Below, piece after piece: positions 29,919-37,240 of a DNA stretch of 37,644 nucleotides; positions within the stretch are counted from its first letter, which is position 1; each line of letters starts with the position of its first letter. Both the position numbers and the translations under genes were made by a program. The stretch comes from DATAAZ01 sp036259875. GTDB lineage: Bacteria; Actinomycetota; Thermoleophilia; Gaiellales; Gaiellaceae. A model generated the notes under the pieces. That model was not told the origin of the DNA, made no database searches, and worked only from the letters and a program-made list of their open reading frames with translations. The stretch is from positions 1-37,644 of the forward strand of contig DATAAZ010000022.1 in NCBI GenBank assembly GCA_036259875.1, written 5' to 3'.

Positions 29919-31601
29919 GTGGAGGCCCAGCACGACGTCCTTGTTGTGGGCGCCGGCTGCGCAGGCATGCGCGCGGCCATCGAGGCGTTCGACGCGGGCG
30001 CCGACGTCGCGCTCCTCTCGAAGATCCATCCGGTCCGCTCGCACTCCGGTGCCGCCGAAGGCGGGATCAACGCGGCGCTCGGGAACGCCTCGGAGGACGA
30101 CCCCGAGAAGCACGCCTTCGACACGGTGAAGGGCGCCGACTACCTCGGCGACCAGGACGCGATCGAGGTGCTCTGCAACGAGGCACCGGGCGACGTCTAC
30201 CAACTCGAGCACTGGGGCGCCGTCTTCTCGCGGACGGAGGACGGGCGCATCGCCCAGCGGCCCTTCGGTGCAGCCGGCGAGCCCCGCACCGCCTACGCGG
30301 CGGACATCACGGGGCACGTGCTCGTGCACGTCCTCTACGAGCAGGTGATGAAGCGCGACATCCCTGCGTACGAGGAGTGGTTCGCCTGGAAGCTCGTCGA
30401 AGACGACGGGCGCTGCCAGGGCGTGATCGCCTGGGACATCGTGAACGGCGGCCTGAAGACGATCGGCGCGAAGACGGTCATCCTCGCGACGGGCGGCGCC
30501 GGGCGGCTCTACACGGGCACGACGAACGCGTACGCCTGCACGGGCGACGGGATGGCGATGGCGCTTCGCCTCGGCGTTCCGCTGAAGGACATGGAGATGA
30601 TGCAGTTCCACCCGACGACCCTCTCGCCGACGGGCGTCCTGATCACGGAGGGCTGCCGCGGCGAGGGCGCCTACCTCGTCAACGCGGACGGCGAGCGGTT
30701 CCTCAAGCGCTATGCCCCCAACGCGATGGAGCTCGCGTCCCGCGACGTCATCTCGCGGGCCGAGCAGACGGAGATCGACGAGGGGCGCGGCGTCGACGGG
30801 AACGTACTCCTCGACCTGCGGCATCTCGGCGCCGAGCGGATTGTCGAGCGCCTGCACGGGACGCGCGAGCTTTCGATGGTCTTTGCCGGGGTCGACCCGA
30901 TCCACGACCCGATCCCCGTCCGCCCGGGAGCGCACTATCACATGGGCGGGGTCGATACGGACCTCTTCGGCGCGACGTCGCTCGAGGGGCTCTATGCGGC
31001 GGGCGAGTGCGCTTGCGTCTCCGTCCACGGCGCGAACCGGCTGGGCGGGAACGCCTTGATGGAGACGATCACCTACGGCAAGCGGGCCGGACTCGCCGCA
31101 GCCGAGTGGGCCTTGACGCACACGACGGTCGCCGTCCCGCCTACGGCGGTCTCGGACGCGGAATCCGAGCTCGCGGAGCTGCTCGACCGGACGGACGGCG
31201 AGCGGCCGCACGCGATCAGGGACGAGCTCGCCGAGACGATGCACGAGAACTTCGGCGTCTTTCGACGCGAGGAGCAGATGGAGGCGCAGGGTGAGATCGT
31301 CGCCCGGCTGCGCGAGCGCTATGAACGGGTCGTCGTCGACGACAAGAGCCGAGTCTTCAACAACGACGTGACGCAGGCGCTCGAGCTCGGCTTCCTCGTC
31401 GAGCTCGCCGCGTGCATGGTGGAAGCGGGCCTCGCGCGGAGGGAGAGCCGTGGCGCCCACGCGCGGCCGTACGACTATCCGGACCGCGACGACGAGAACT
31501 ACCTGCGCCACACGGTCGTCACCTGGGAGGACGGCGCCCCGCAGCTCGACTGGGCGCCGGTCCGGATGACCAAGTGGCAACCCCAGGAGCGCACGTACTG
31601 A
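29919..31601 (+). CDS. sdhA: Succinate dehydrogenase/fumarate reductase flavoprotein subunit
   Basis: The FAD subunit that oxidises succinate to fumarate. The 560 residues begin MEAQHDVLVVGAGCAGMRAA (FAD Rossmann motif), then IHPVRSHSGAAEGGINAALG with His42 as the covalent FAD site. DMEMMQFHPTTLSPTGVLIT and GCRGEGAYLVNADGERFLKR cover the substrate site and catalytic Arg. RPGAHYHMGGVDTD and GLYAAGECACVSVHGANRLG follow, and the C-terminal helical domain (NFGVFRREEQM) is complete. The GTG start at 29919 fits a TAGCGT hexamer; the frame is open far upstream but those residues are not SdhA-like. The stop overlaps the ATG of a 34-codon ORF (TGATG) that leads to sdhB. Fumarate reductase use cannot be excluded. 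Confidence 0.95.
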   Translation: MEAQHDVLVVGAGCAGMRAAIEAFDAGADVALLSKIHPVRSHSGAAEGGINAALGNASEDDPEKHAFDTVKGADYLGDQDAIEVLCNEAPGDVYQLEHWGAVFSRTEDGRIAQRPFGAAGEPRTAYAADITGHVLVHVLYEQVMKRDIPAYEEWFAWKLVEDDGRCQGVIAWDIVNGGLKTIGAKTVILATGGAGRLYTGTTNAYACTGDGMAMALRLGVPLKDMEMMQFHPTTLSPTGVLITEGCRGEGAYLVNADGERFLKRYAPNAMELASRDVISRAEQTEIDEGRGVDGNVLLDLRHLGAERIVERLHGTRELSMVFAGVDPIHDPIPVRPGAHYHMGGVDTDLFGATSLEGLYAAGECACVSVHGANRLGGNALMETITYGKRAGLAAAEWALTHTTVAVPPTAVSDAESELAELLDRTDGERPHAIRDELAETMHENFGVFRREEQMEAQGEIVARLRERYERVVVDDKSRVFNNDVTQALELGFLVELAACMVEAGLARRESRGAHARPYDYPDRDDENYLRHTVVTWEDGAPQLDWAPVRMTKWQPQERTY

Positions 31602-31705
31602 TGGCGCGGGGGGCGTATGCGGTCGCGGTCGCGGCGAGCGGGGAGGATCGGGCTGTGACGCACGACTACCCAACGAACGGGGACGATCGAGGCGCGTGGA
31701 CGTAG
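31601..31705 (+). CDS. 34-residue ORF bridging sdhA and sdhB
   Basis: ATG 31601 overlaps the sdhA stop (TGATG), and its own stop TAG (31703-31705) lies 10 bases inside sdhB. The peptide (MARGAYAVAVAASGEDRAVT, then HDYPTNGDDRGAWT) resembles nothing I know. It may be a real small protein or only a translational relay that carries ribosomes from sdhA to sdhB across 94 bases. Confidence 0.3.
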   Translation: MARGAYAVAVAASGEDRAVTHDYPTNGDDRGAWT

Positions 31706-32748
31706 CGCTGAAGATCTGGCGATACGACCCCGAGTCGGGGCAGCGCGAGCTCAAGCGCTACGAGGTCGAGGCGCCCGAGTGGGCTTGTCTCCTCGACGTG
31801 CTCGACCTCATCAAGGATCGGGTCGACGGATCGCTCGCCTATCGCAAAAGCTGCCGGATGATGATCTGCGGCTCATGCGGAATGCGGATGGACGGCCGCG
31901 CCGTCCTCGCCTGCAAGGAGCGGATGAAGCCGATCGTCGAGCGCGACCACGTCCCCGTCATCTCCGCGATGGGGAACCTGCCGATTGTGAAGGACCTCGT
32001 CGTCGACATGGGCCCGTTCTGGTCGAAGGTCCGCGCGATGAAGCCGTGGATCGAGCCGGGCTACGAGGAGTACCCCGAAGACGGCGAGTTCCGCTACTCG
32101 CAGGAGCAGATGAACCCGATCCACAAGGAGGCGCTCTGCATCATGTGCGGCTGCTGCGTCTCCGAGTGCAACTCGATGGAGGCCGACCCCGAGTTCCTCG
32201 GTCCGGCTGCGCTCGCGAAGGGCTTCCGGTTCGTCGGCGACCCGCGTGACCGGGCGAAGATCGAGCGACTCGAGCTCTACAACTCCGAGCACGGGATCTG
32301 GGACTGCACTCGCTGCTACTTCTGCAACGAGCGGTGCCCGAAGGGCGTCGATCCGCGCGACGCGATCGCGAAGCTCGGCGCCGAGTCGATCAAGGAGGGG
32401 ATCGATCACGACATGGGGGCGAAGCACGCCAAGTGGTTCGTTCGCTCGGCGATGACGACCGGCTGGCTCCGCGAGACCGAGCTCGTCCCGAAGACGCAGG
32501 GGGTCGTCTCGGCCATCAAGCAGACGAAGTTCGCGATCTCGCTCGCCCGCCGTGGGAAGGTTCCCCCGCCCGTCCCGCCGCACGTGGCCAAGGACGTCCA
32601 CGAGGCGCGCATGCTTCGCGATCTCATCCAGACGCAGGGCCGCGACGGAGCGCTCGGGCACGTCCAGGGCGAGCGTGCGCTCGCGCGCGTCGAGCCCGAC
32701 GAAAAGGGCCCGGCGAGCCGGATCGCGCCCGAAGAGACGCGGCAATGA
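31696..32748 (+). CDS. sdhB: Succinate dehydrogenase iron-sulfur subunit, long form
   Basis: Carries electrons from SdhA through three iron-sulfur clusters. Of the 350 residues, Cys53, Cys58, Cys61 and Cys73 (SCRMMICGSCGMRMDG) hold the [2Fe-2S] cluster. CIMCGCCVSEC (148-158) and CTRCYFCNERCPKGVDP (204-220) hold the other two clusters. Canonical SdhB is about 240 residues, so the 100-residue C-terminal extension (from about 250) is unusual and may bind the HdrB-like protein encoded next. GTG 31696 begins the family N-terminus MDVALKIWRYDPESG. The stop overlaps the next ATG (ATGA). No sdhC or sdhD membrane subunit gene follows. Confidence 0.93.
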   Translation: MDVALKIWRYDPESGQRELKRYEVEAPEWACLLDVLDLIKDRVDGSLAYRKSCRMMICGSCGMRMDGRAVLACKERMKPIVERDHVPVISAMGNLPIVKDLVVDMGPFWSKVRAMKPWIEPGYEEYPEDGEFRYSQEQMNPIHKEALCIMCGCCVSECNSMEADPEFLGPAALAKGFRFVGDPRDRAKIERLELYNSEHGIWDCTRCYFCNERCPKGVDPRDAIAKLGAESIKEGIDHDMGAKHAKWFVRSAMTTGWLRETELVPKTQGVVSAIKQTKFAISLARRGKVPPPVPPHVAKDVHEARMLRDLIQTQGRDGALGHVQGERALARVEPDEKGPASRIAPEETRQ

Positions 32749-33632
32749 GAGTGGCGTATTACAAGGGCTGTCTCGCCTCCCTATCGCAGAAGGAACTCGA
32801 TTCCTCCACGCAGGCGCTCGCGCCGAAGCTCGGCATCGAGCTCGAGGAGCTCGAATCGGTGACCTGCTGCGGCGCGGGCGATATCCACGAGGCGGAGCCG
32901 GACTACTACCTCCACCTCAACGCGCGCATTCTCGCCTATGCCGAGGCGGCCGGGACGGACACCCTCATGACGGTCTGCAACGTCTGCACGCTCAACCTCC
33001 GGCAGGCGAACCACATGCTCCAGAACGACGCGGCGCTCCTCGCGCGCGTGAGCGAGAACCTCGCGACGGTCGGCGCGCCGCGCTACTCGGGCAGCGTCGA
33101 GGTGAAGCACTTCCTCTGGCTGATCGCTGAGGGGGACGGCTACGAGCGCCTCAAGCAGGTCGCGCACAGGGGCCTGAAGGGGCTCAAGGTCGCGCCGTTC
33201 TACGGCTGCCAGATCCTTCGCCCGTCGAAGCTGCTCGGGTTCGAGGACCCCGACCGGCCGTGGTCGCTCGAGGCCATCATCGAGGCGTGTGGCGGGGAAC
33301 CGGTCGACTACCCCGCGAAGGTGAAGTGCTGCGGCTTCCCGATCATCCAGGCGCGCGAGGAGACGGCGCTCGGTGAGCTCATCCAGCCGGTCGAGCAGTC
33401 GCTCGAGGCCGGCGCCGACGCGATGGTGACGCCGTGCCCGCTCTGCCACCTCTCGCTCGACGCGTGGCAGCAGAAGCTCGAGGCCTCGACCGGGAAGCGC
33501 TACGCGATGCCGATCCTCCATCTTTCGCAGCTGATCGGCGTCGCCGCCGGGCTCGAGGACTCCGAGCTCAAGTTCAGGAGGCACGTCGTCCCGGTGACGC
33601 CCGTCCTGGAGAAGGTCGAGGCGCCGGGCTAG
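32745..33632 (+). CDS. HdrB-like CCG-domain subunit of succinate dehydrogenase (SdhE type)
   Basis: A 295-residue protein with two CCG (cysteine-rich) domains as in heterodisulfide reductase HdrB and the SdhE subunit of archaeal and campylobacterial succinate:quinone oxidoreductases. The first domain has Cys9, Cys41-Cys42-Gly and CNVC (78-81). The second has YGCQIL (Cys155), KCCGFP (195-196) and CPLC (231-234). Each CCG domain can bind a special [4Fe-4S] or zinc centre. There are no long hydrophobic segments, so membrane contact would be through amphipathic helices. ATG 32745 overlaps the sdhB stop (ATGA). With sdhA and sdhB this gives an SdhABE-type complex; a fourth subunit (SdhF) is not seen. 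Confidence 0.85.
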   Translation: MRVAYYKGCLASLSQKELDSSTQALAPKLGIELEELESVTCCGAGDIHEAEPDYYLHLNARILAYAEAAGTDTLMTVCNVCTLNLRQANHMLQNDAALLARVSENLATVGAPRYSGSVEVKHFLWLIAEGDGYERLKQVAHRGLKGLKVAPFYGCQILRPSKLLGFEDPDRPWSLEAIIEACGGEPVDYPAKVKCCGFPIIQAREETALGELIQPVEQSLEAGADAMVTPCPLCHLSLDAWQQKLEASTGKRYAMPILHLSQLIGVAAGLEDSELKFRRHVVPVTPVLEKVEAPG

Positions 33633-33642
33633 CGCGGACTAA

Positions 33643-33784
33643 GGCGCCGACTCACCGGCGCCGACGACGAGGACGGCCGGGCGGTGCTCGGGCGTCCGTC
33701 GGAAATGACCGGTCGAATGCGCCAGGAGTCATCCGGGACGGAAATAAGACCGGCCCGGCTCGGGTGCTCCGAGAGCCGGGCCGG
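33643..33784. terminator. Two strong hairpins after the sdh operon
   Basis: GGCGCC (33643-33648) pairs with GGCGCC (33657-33662). A perfect 12-bp stem then pairs CCGGCCCGGCTC (33750-33761) with GAGCCGGGCCGG (33773-33784), with an inner CTCGG/CCGAG alternative. No T-tract follows, so this may be a Rho-independent terminator of weak type or an mRNA end structure. The 190-base gap holds no other feature. Confidence 0.45.
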
Positions 33785-33824
33785 CTGCCCCTCCACCGAT
33801 CTAGACGTACGCGGGAGCCGACTC

Positions 33825-34661
33825 TTGCGAAGTCCTCGGAGAAAAATCACGCTCGGAGCGGTCATAGGCGGCGGAGTGGCCGCGTGGTCGCTCTTCGAGT
33901 CGCAGTGGATGGAGCGGCGCGAGACGGCCGTGCCGATTCCGGGGCTCCGGGCTTCGCTCGACGGGTTCCGGATCTTGCACCTGTCTGACCTCCATCTCGG
34001 AACGCTGTCGCTGGGCGGGCGCGCGCTCGACCGCGCGGTCGCGTGGGCGCGGGAGGCCCGTCCGGATCTCGTCGCGGTCAGCGGTGACCTTGTGACGCGC
34101 CGCGGCGGCAAGGCGAAGCTCGAGGATGCGCTCGCGGGGCTGGAAGCGCGCTTCGGCGTTTTCGCCGTGCTCGGCAACCACGACGTCGACGACGCGCGCG
34201 ACCCGTTCACACGGCCGACCGACCTCTCCGACCTGCACGAGGCCGGAGCCGTGCTCCTCCGGGATGACGAGCGGATGCTCGCGGTCGACGGCGCGCGTGT
34301 CCAGCTCGTCGGCGTCGATCCCGCTAGCTACAAGCGCGGCGCGTCGCGCCCCGCCGCTCGAGCCGCGCCGGACGCCGACGTACGGATCCTCCTCTGCCAC
34401 TACCCCGACGTCGTCCGGACGTTGCCGCCGGGCGTCTTCGACCTCGTTCTCGCCGGCCACCTCCACGGCGGCCAGATTTGCGTCCCGACGCCGTGGGGGA
34501 AGCTGCGGCTCAAGGATCTCCGGGCGACCCACTGGGACGGCCTCGTCCAGACGCCTGCCGGGCTCCTCCACGTCTCGCGGGGCCTCGGGACGACCTTCGT
34601 GCCGTTCCGCTTCCTCGCACGTCCCGAAGCGACGCTGTTGCGGTTGACGCGGGCGAAATAG
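33825..34661 (+). CDS. Membrane-anchored metallophosphoesterase
   Basis: A 278-residue calcineurin-like phosphoesterase of the YkuE/YaeI type. The start MRSPRRKITLGAVIGGGVAAW is a twin-arginine-like basic stretch plus one hydrophobic segment, so the enzyme is anchored or exported. Metal-binding motifs are ILHLSDLHLG (D-x-H), VAVSGDLV (G-D), VLGNHDVDD (G-N-H-D), LLCHYPDV and LAGHLHGGQICVP (G-H-x-H). Relatives act on phosphorylated lipids such as UDP-diacylglucosamine or on phosphoesters; the substrate here is unknown. TTG 33825 is preferred to the upstream ATG at 33684, because GGGAG lies 7 bases before it and the residues upstream overlap the hairpin. Confidence 0.85.
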   Translation: MRSPRRKITLGAVIGGGVAAWSLFESQWMERRETAVPIPGLRASLDGFRILHLSDLHLGTLSLGGRALDRAVAWAREARPDLVAVSGDLVTRRGGKAKLEDALAGLEARFGVFAVLGNHDVDDARDPFTRPTDLSDLHEAGAVLLRDDERMLAVDGARVQLVGVDPASYKRGASRPAARAAPDADVRILLCHYPDVVRTLPPGVFDLVLAGHLHGGQICVPTPWGKLRLKDLRATHWDGLVQTPAGLLHVSRGLGTTFVPFRFLARPEATLLRLTRAK

Positions 34662-34664
34662 ATT
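34659..34664 (+). promoter_or_regulatory. Leaderless -10 that contains the preceding stop codon
   Basis: TAGATT lies 7 bases before GTG 34672; its first three bases are the TAG stop of the phosphoesterase gene. Confidence 0.5.
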
Positions 34665-34671
34665 TTCCTGC

Positions 34672-35292
34672 GTGCCGTACCGCCTTCACCCGGTTAACAC
34701 AGTGTCGATCCGGCACGCCCCGCGCCCGTGCGTCGACTGCGTGTTCTGGCAGGCGCGCGAGGGGCGGAGCGTCGACAAGGCGAAGTGGGCGGACCGGATC
34801 GAGGACGAGTGGGGACCCTGGGGCACGCTCTACTTCGCCGAGAACGACCGCCTGCTCGGGTTTATCCAGTTCGGCCCTTCCGAGCACTTCCCGCGCGGAC
34901 AGGACCTGCCCGCGGGGCCCCCGTCCGCCGATGCGGTCCTGATCGCGTGCGCCTACCTCGTCGACCTCTCATCGCCCTGGGTGATCCAGAGTCTCTTCCT
35001 CTCCGTGATCGGCGAGGCGCGCGACCGTGGCGTCAAGGCGATCGAGACGTTCGGCTACCGCTATCCGGAGGGCGAGAGCGGCTACGAGCGTTTCTTCGTC
35101 CACCGGACGATCTTCCCGAGTGACTTCTTGGCCGACTTCGGCTTCTACCCCGTTCGCTGGGACGGCCGCGTCGCGCTCGCGCGGCTCGAGCTCGGCGGCC
35201 TCCAGCCGGTCGTCGAGGGAAGACGCGCGAAGGTCCTGCGCCGCGTCAAGGAGGCGTTCGTCCCCGCCCCCGTTCCGCAGCGCCCTGTCTGA
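34672..35292 (+). CDS. GNAT-like protein with an N-terminal CxxCVFW motif
   Basis: A 206-residue protein similar to actinobacterial acetyltransferase-like proteins that begin with a Cys-x2-Cys knuckle (here CVDCVFWQAREG, near residue 20). GTLYFAENDRLLGFIQFGPS is the GNAT beta hairpin, DAVLIACAYLVDLSSPWVIQ aligns with beta 4, and LFLSVIGEARDRGVKAIETF the acetyl-CoA helix region. DFLADFGFYPVRWDGRVALARLEL approximates the last strands. The usual Q/R-x-x-G-x-G/A loop is replaced by SSPWVIQSL, so catalytic activity is doubtful. GTG 34672 is set by TAGATT upstream. Confidence 0.7.
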   Translation: MPYRLHPVNTVSIRHAPRPCVDCVFWQAREGRSVDKAKWADRIEDEWGPWGTLYFAENDRLLGFIQFGPSEHFPRGQDLPAGPPSADAVLIACAYLVDLSSPWVIQSLFLSVIGEARDRGVKAIETFGYRYPEGESGYERFFVHRTIFPSDFLADFGFYPVRWDGRVALARLELGGLQPVVEGRRAKVLRRVKEAFVPAPVPQRPV

Positions 35293-35366
35293 GCTTGGAA
35301 GGCGCCGCGGCCAGGCGTTCCGGCGGCGGCCGGCTCGGCGTCGGCGCGTTCGGCGGCGCGCTGACG

Positions 35367-35392
35367 AGGCGGCCGCGCTAGGCGGCCGCGCT
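35367..35392 (+). repeat. Perfect tandem 13-bp repeat
   Basis: AGGCGGCCGCGCT occurs twice without a gap (35367-35379 and 35380-35392), each copy containing the palindrome GCGGCCGC. It lies in the convergent gap between the GNAT-like gene and asd, next to the asd terminator. A recent small duplication is the simplest origin. Confidence 0.7.
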
Positions 35393-35436
35393 AAAGAAGA
35401 GGCGAGCCGCGGCACGCCGCTCACGTGCGGCGGCTC
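35393..35436 (-). terminator. Rho-independent terminator of asd
   Basis: On the minus strand the stem formed by 35436-35426 and 35414-35404 (7 bp, one mismatch, 3 bp) is followed after GCC by TCTTCTTT (35400-35393). It is 12 bases after the asd stop and is the only hairpin in the window with a clear T-rich tail. Confidence 0.7.
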
Positions 35437-35448
35437 CCCGCATCTCGC

Positions 35449-36393
35449 CTAGGCGCGCACGAGGTCCCGCGCGAGCAGGGTCTCGGCGATCTCGACGGCG
35501 TTCAGGGCGGCGCCCTTGCGGAGGTTGTCGTTCACGGTCCAGAGCGCGAGCCCGTTCGTCGTCGTGCGATCGTGCCGGATACGGCCTACGAGAACGGCGT
35601 CACGGCCCGCCGCCTGCGACGGCGTCGGGTGGTCGGCGAGCTCGACGTTAGGCGCCGCGTCCAGGACGTCGCGCGCCTGCTCCGGCGAGAGCGGGTCCAG
35701 CGTCTCGATCCAGACGGCCTGCGCATGGCCAACGAGTACGGGGACCCGAACGCAGGTCGCCTGGATCAGCAGGTCGCGGAGGCCAAGGATCTTCTGCGTC
35801 TCGGCCCGGAGCTTCCACTCCTCGCTGAACTCCTCGCCGTCGAAGTCCCAATCCATCGCGAGATCGCCCTGCGTCGGCTCGAGCGCGCGGAGCCGCTCGA
35901 TGCCCGCGTCGCCCGCGCCGGACATCGACTGATACGTCGCCAAACGGACGCGGGCAACGCCGGCCGCGTCGTGGAGGGGCTTGAGCACCGCCGCGAGCTG
36001 GATCGCCGAGCAGTTCGGGTTGGCGACGATCGGATCGTGGTCGAGCGCGTCGTCGTTCACGCCCGCCACGACGAGCGGGACGCCGTCCGCGAGGCGGTAG
36101 GCGTCCGACTTATCGATACAGACGGCGCCTCCTTCGACCGCGTGGGGGACGAGCTTCCGGCTCGCGTCCGTGCCGACGGAGAAGAAACAGAGATCGAGAT
36201 CGCCGGCCGAGAGGATGTCCGGCTTCGCCTCCTCGACGGTGAGCGCCTCGTCGCCGAACGCGACGTCGCGTCCGGTCGAGCGCGCGCTCGCGAACGCGCG
36301 CACGCGCTCGAACCCCCGCTGCGCGAGCAGCTCGAGCGTGACGGTGCCGACCGCGCCGGTCGCTCCGACGACGCCGATCCGCACGTCAGGCAT
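35449..36393 (-). CDS. asd: Aspartate-semialdehyde dehydrogenase
   Basis: Reduces aspartyl phosphate to aspartate semialdehyde with NADPH, the second step towards lysine, threonine and methionine. The 314 residues begin RIGVVGATGAVGTVTLELLA (NADP-binding fold), then Cys128 in IVANPNCSAIQL (catalytic), TYQSMSGAGDAGIE, and His223 in VPVLVGHAQAVWIE (acid/base). The end, WTVNDNLRKGAALNAVEIAE, is the family C-terminus. ATG 36393 overlaps the aspartokinase stop by 8 bases, so the two are an operon in pathway order. The N-terminus is complete. Confidence 0.95.
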   Translation of the reverse strand: MPDVRIGVVGATGAVGTVTLELLAQRGFERVRAFASARSTGRDVAFGDEALTVEEAKPDILSAGDLDLCFFSVGTDASRKLVPHAVEGGAVCIDKSDAYRLADGVPLVVAGVNDDALDHDPIVANPNCSAIQLAAVLKPLHDAAGVARVRLATYQSMSGAGDAGIERLRALEPTQGDLAMDWDFDGEEFSEEWKLRAETQKILGLRDLLIQATCVRVPVLVGHAQAVWIETLDPLSPEQARDVLDAAPNVELADHPTPSQAAGRDAVLVGRIRHDRTTTNGLALWTVNDNLRKGAALNAVEIAETLLARDLVRA

Positions 36394-37240
36394 GCGCGCG
36401 CTGAACGCTCGCCGCCGAGAGGTCGAACGCCTCGTGAAGCGCGGCTACCGCCCGCTCGACGTCGGTGCGGGGGACATAGAAGGCGATCTTGATCGGCGAA
36501 GTCGAGATGAAACGAGGCTCGACGGCGAGCTCGCGCAGCGTGGCGAACGTCCGCGCCGCAATTCCCGGGTGGCTCTTCATTCCGGCCCCGACGATGCTCA
36601 CCTTGGCGAGGTCCTCCGCCTCGGACCAGCGGACGCCGAGACCGTCGAGGACGGCCACGGTCTCGGCCCGGTCCTCCCGCGGTGCCGAGAGGACGAGGTC
36701 CGGCCCGATCTGGACGATCGTGTCGACGTTCACGTGCGCGTCCGCGAGTGCCTCCAAGAGGTCGGCGACGCGGGGCTCCACCACGCGGTAGACGCTCTCG
36801 TCGAGCGTGTGGACGACCCCCGCGATCATCGCCTTCTCGAGCATCCGTTCGTCCTCCTCCCGCACCCACGTCCCGTCCTCGTTCGTGAACGTCGAGCGGA
36901 CGTGGAGCTTCACCCTGTGGTTCCGGGCGAACTCAACCGAGCGTAACTGAAGCACCTTGGCGCCCGAGGCGGACATCTCGAGCATCTCCTCGTAGCTCAC
37001 CGAGTGGAGCTTGCGCGCCGACGGAACCGCGTCGGGATGCGCGGTGAAGACGCCCTCGACGTCGGTGAAGATCTCGCACGCGTCGGCACCGAGCGCGGCG
37101 GCGAGCGCGACGGCGGTCGTGTCGGAGCCCCCTCGCCCGAGTGTCGTGATGTCCAAGGTCGTCGAGACGCCCTGGAAGCCGGCGACGAGGACGATCTTCC
37201 CCTCGTCGAGCGCCTGGTGGATGCGCCGCGCGCGAGCAGG
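36386..37240 (-). CDS. lysC: Aspartokinase, N-terminal third missing
   Basis: Phosphorylates aspartate at the head of the aspartate-family pathway. The visible part starts at ARARRIHQALDEGKIVLVAG and runs through GFQGVSTT, TTLGRGGSDTTAVALAAALG (nucleotide and aspartate site), EIFTDVEGVFTAHPDAVPSA and the two C-terminal ACT domains (VVHTLDESVYRVVEP; VSIVGAGMKSHPGIAARTFA). The usual N-terminus (KFGGTSV and about 130 further residues) is not present; at about 37225-37240 the sequence switches to another aspartokinase segment on the opposite strand. The C-terminal ACT domains end in VQRAHA, overlapping asd. It is coded as a partial gene because of this junction, which is probably artificial. Confidence 0.85.
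   Translation of the reverse strand, partial: PARARRIHQALDEGKIVLVAGFQGVSTTLDITTLGRGGSDTTAVALAAALGADACEIFTDVEGVFTAHPDAVPSARKLHSVSYEEMLEMSASGAKVLQLRSVEFARNHRVKLHVRSTFTNEDGTWVREEDERMLEKAMIAGVVHTLDESVYRVVEPRVADLLEALADAHVNVDTIVQIGPDLVLSAPREDRAETVAVLDGLGVRWSEAEDLAKVSIVGAGMKSHPGIAARTFATLRELAVEPRFISTSPIKIAFYVPRTDVERAVAALHEAFDLSAASVQRAHA
37160..37195 (-). repeat. 36-bp inverted repeat, copy 1 (in lysC)
   Basis: Encodes IVLVAGFQGVST on the minus strand. It is identical, in inverted orientation, to 37531-37566. Confidence 0.8.
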
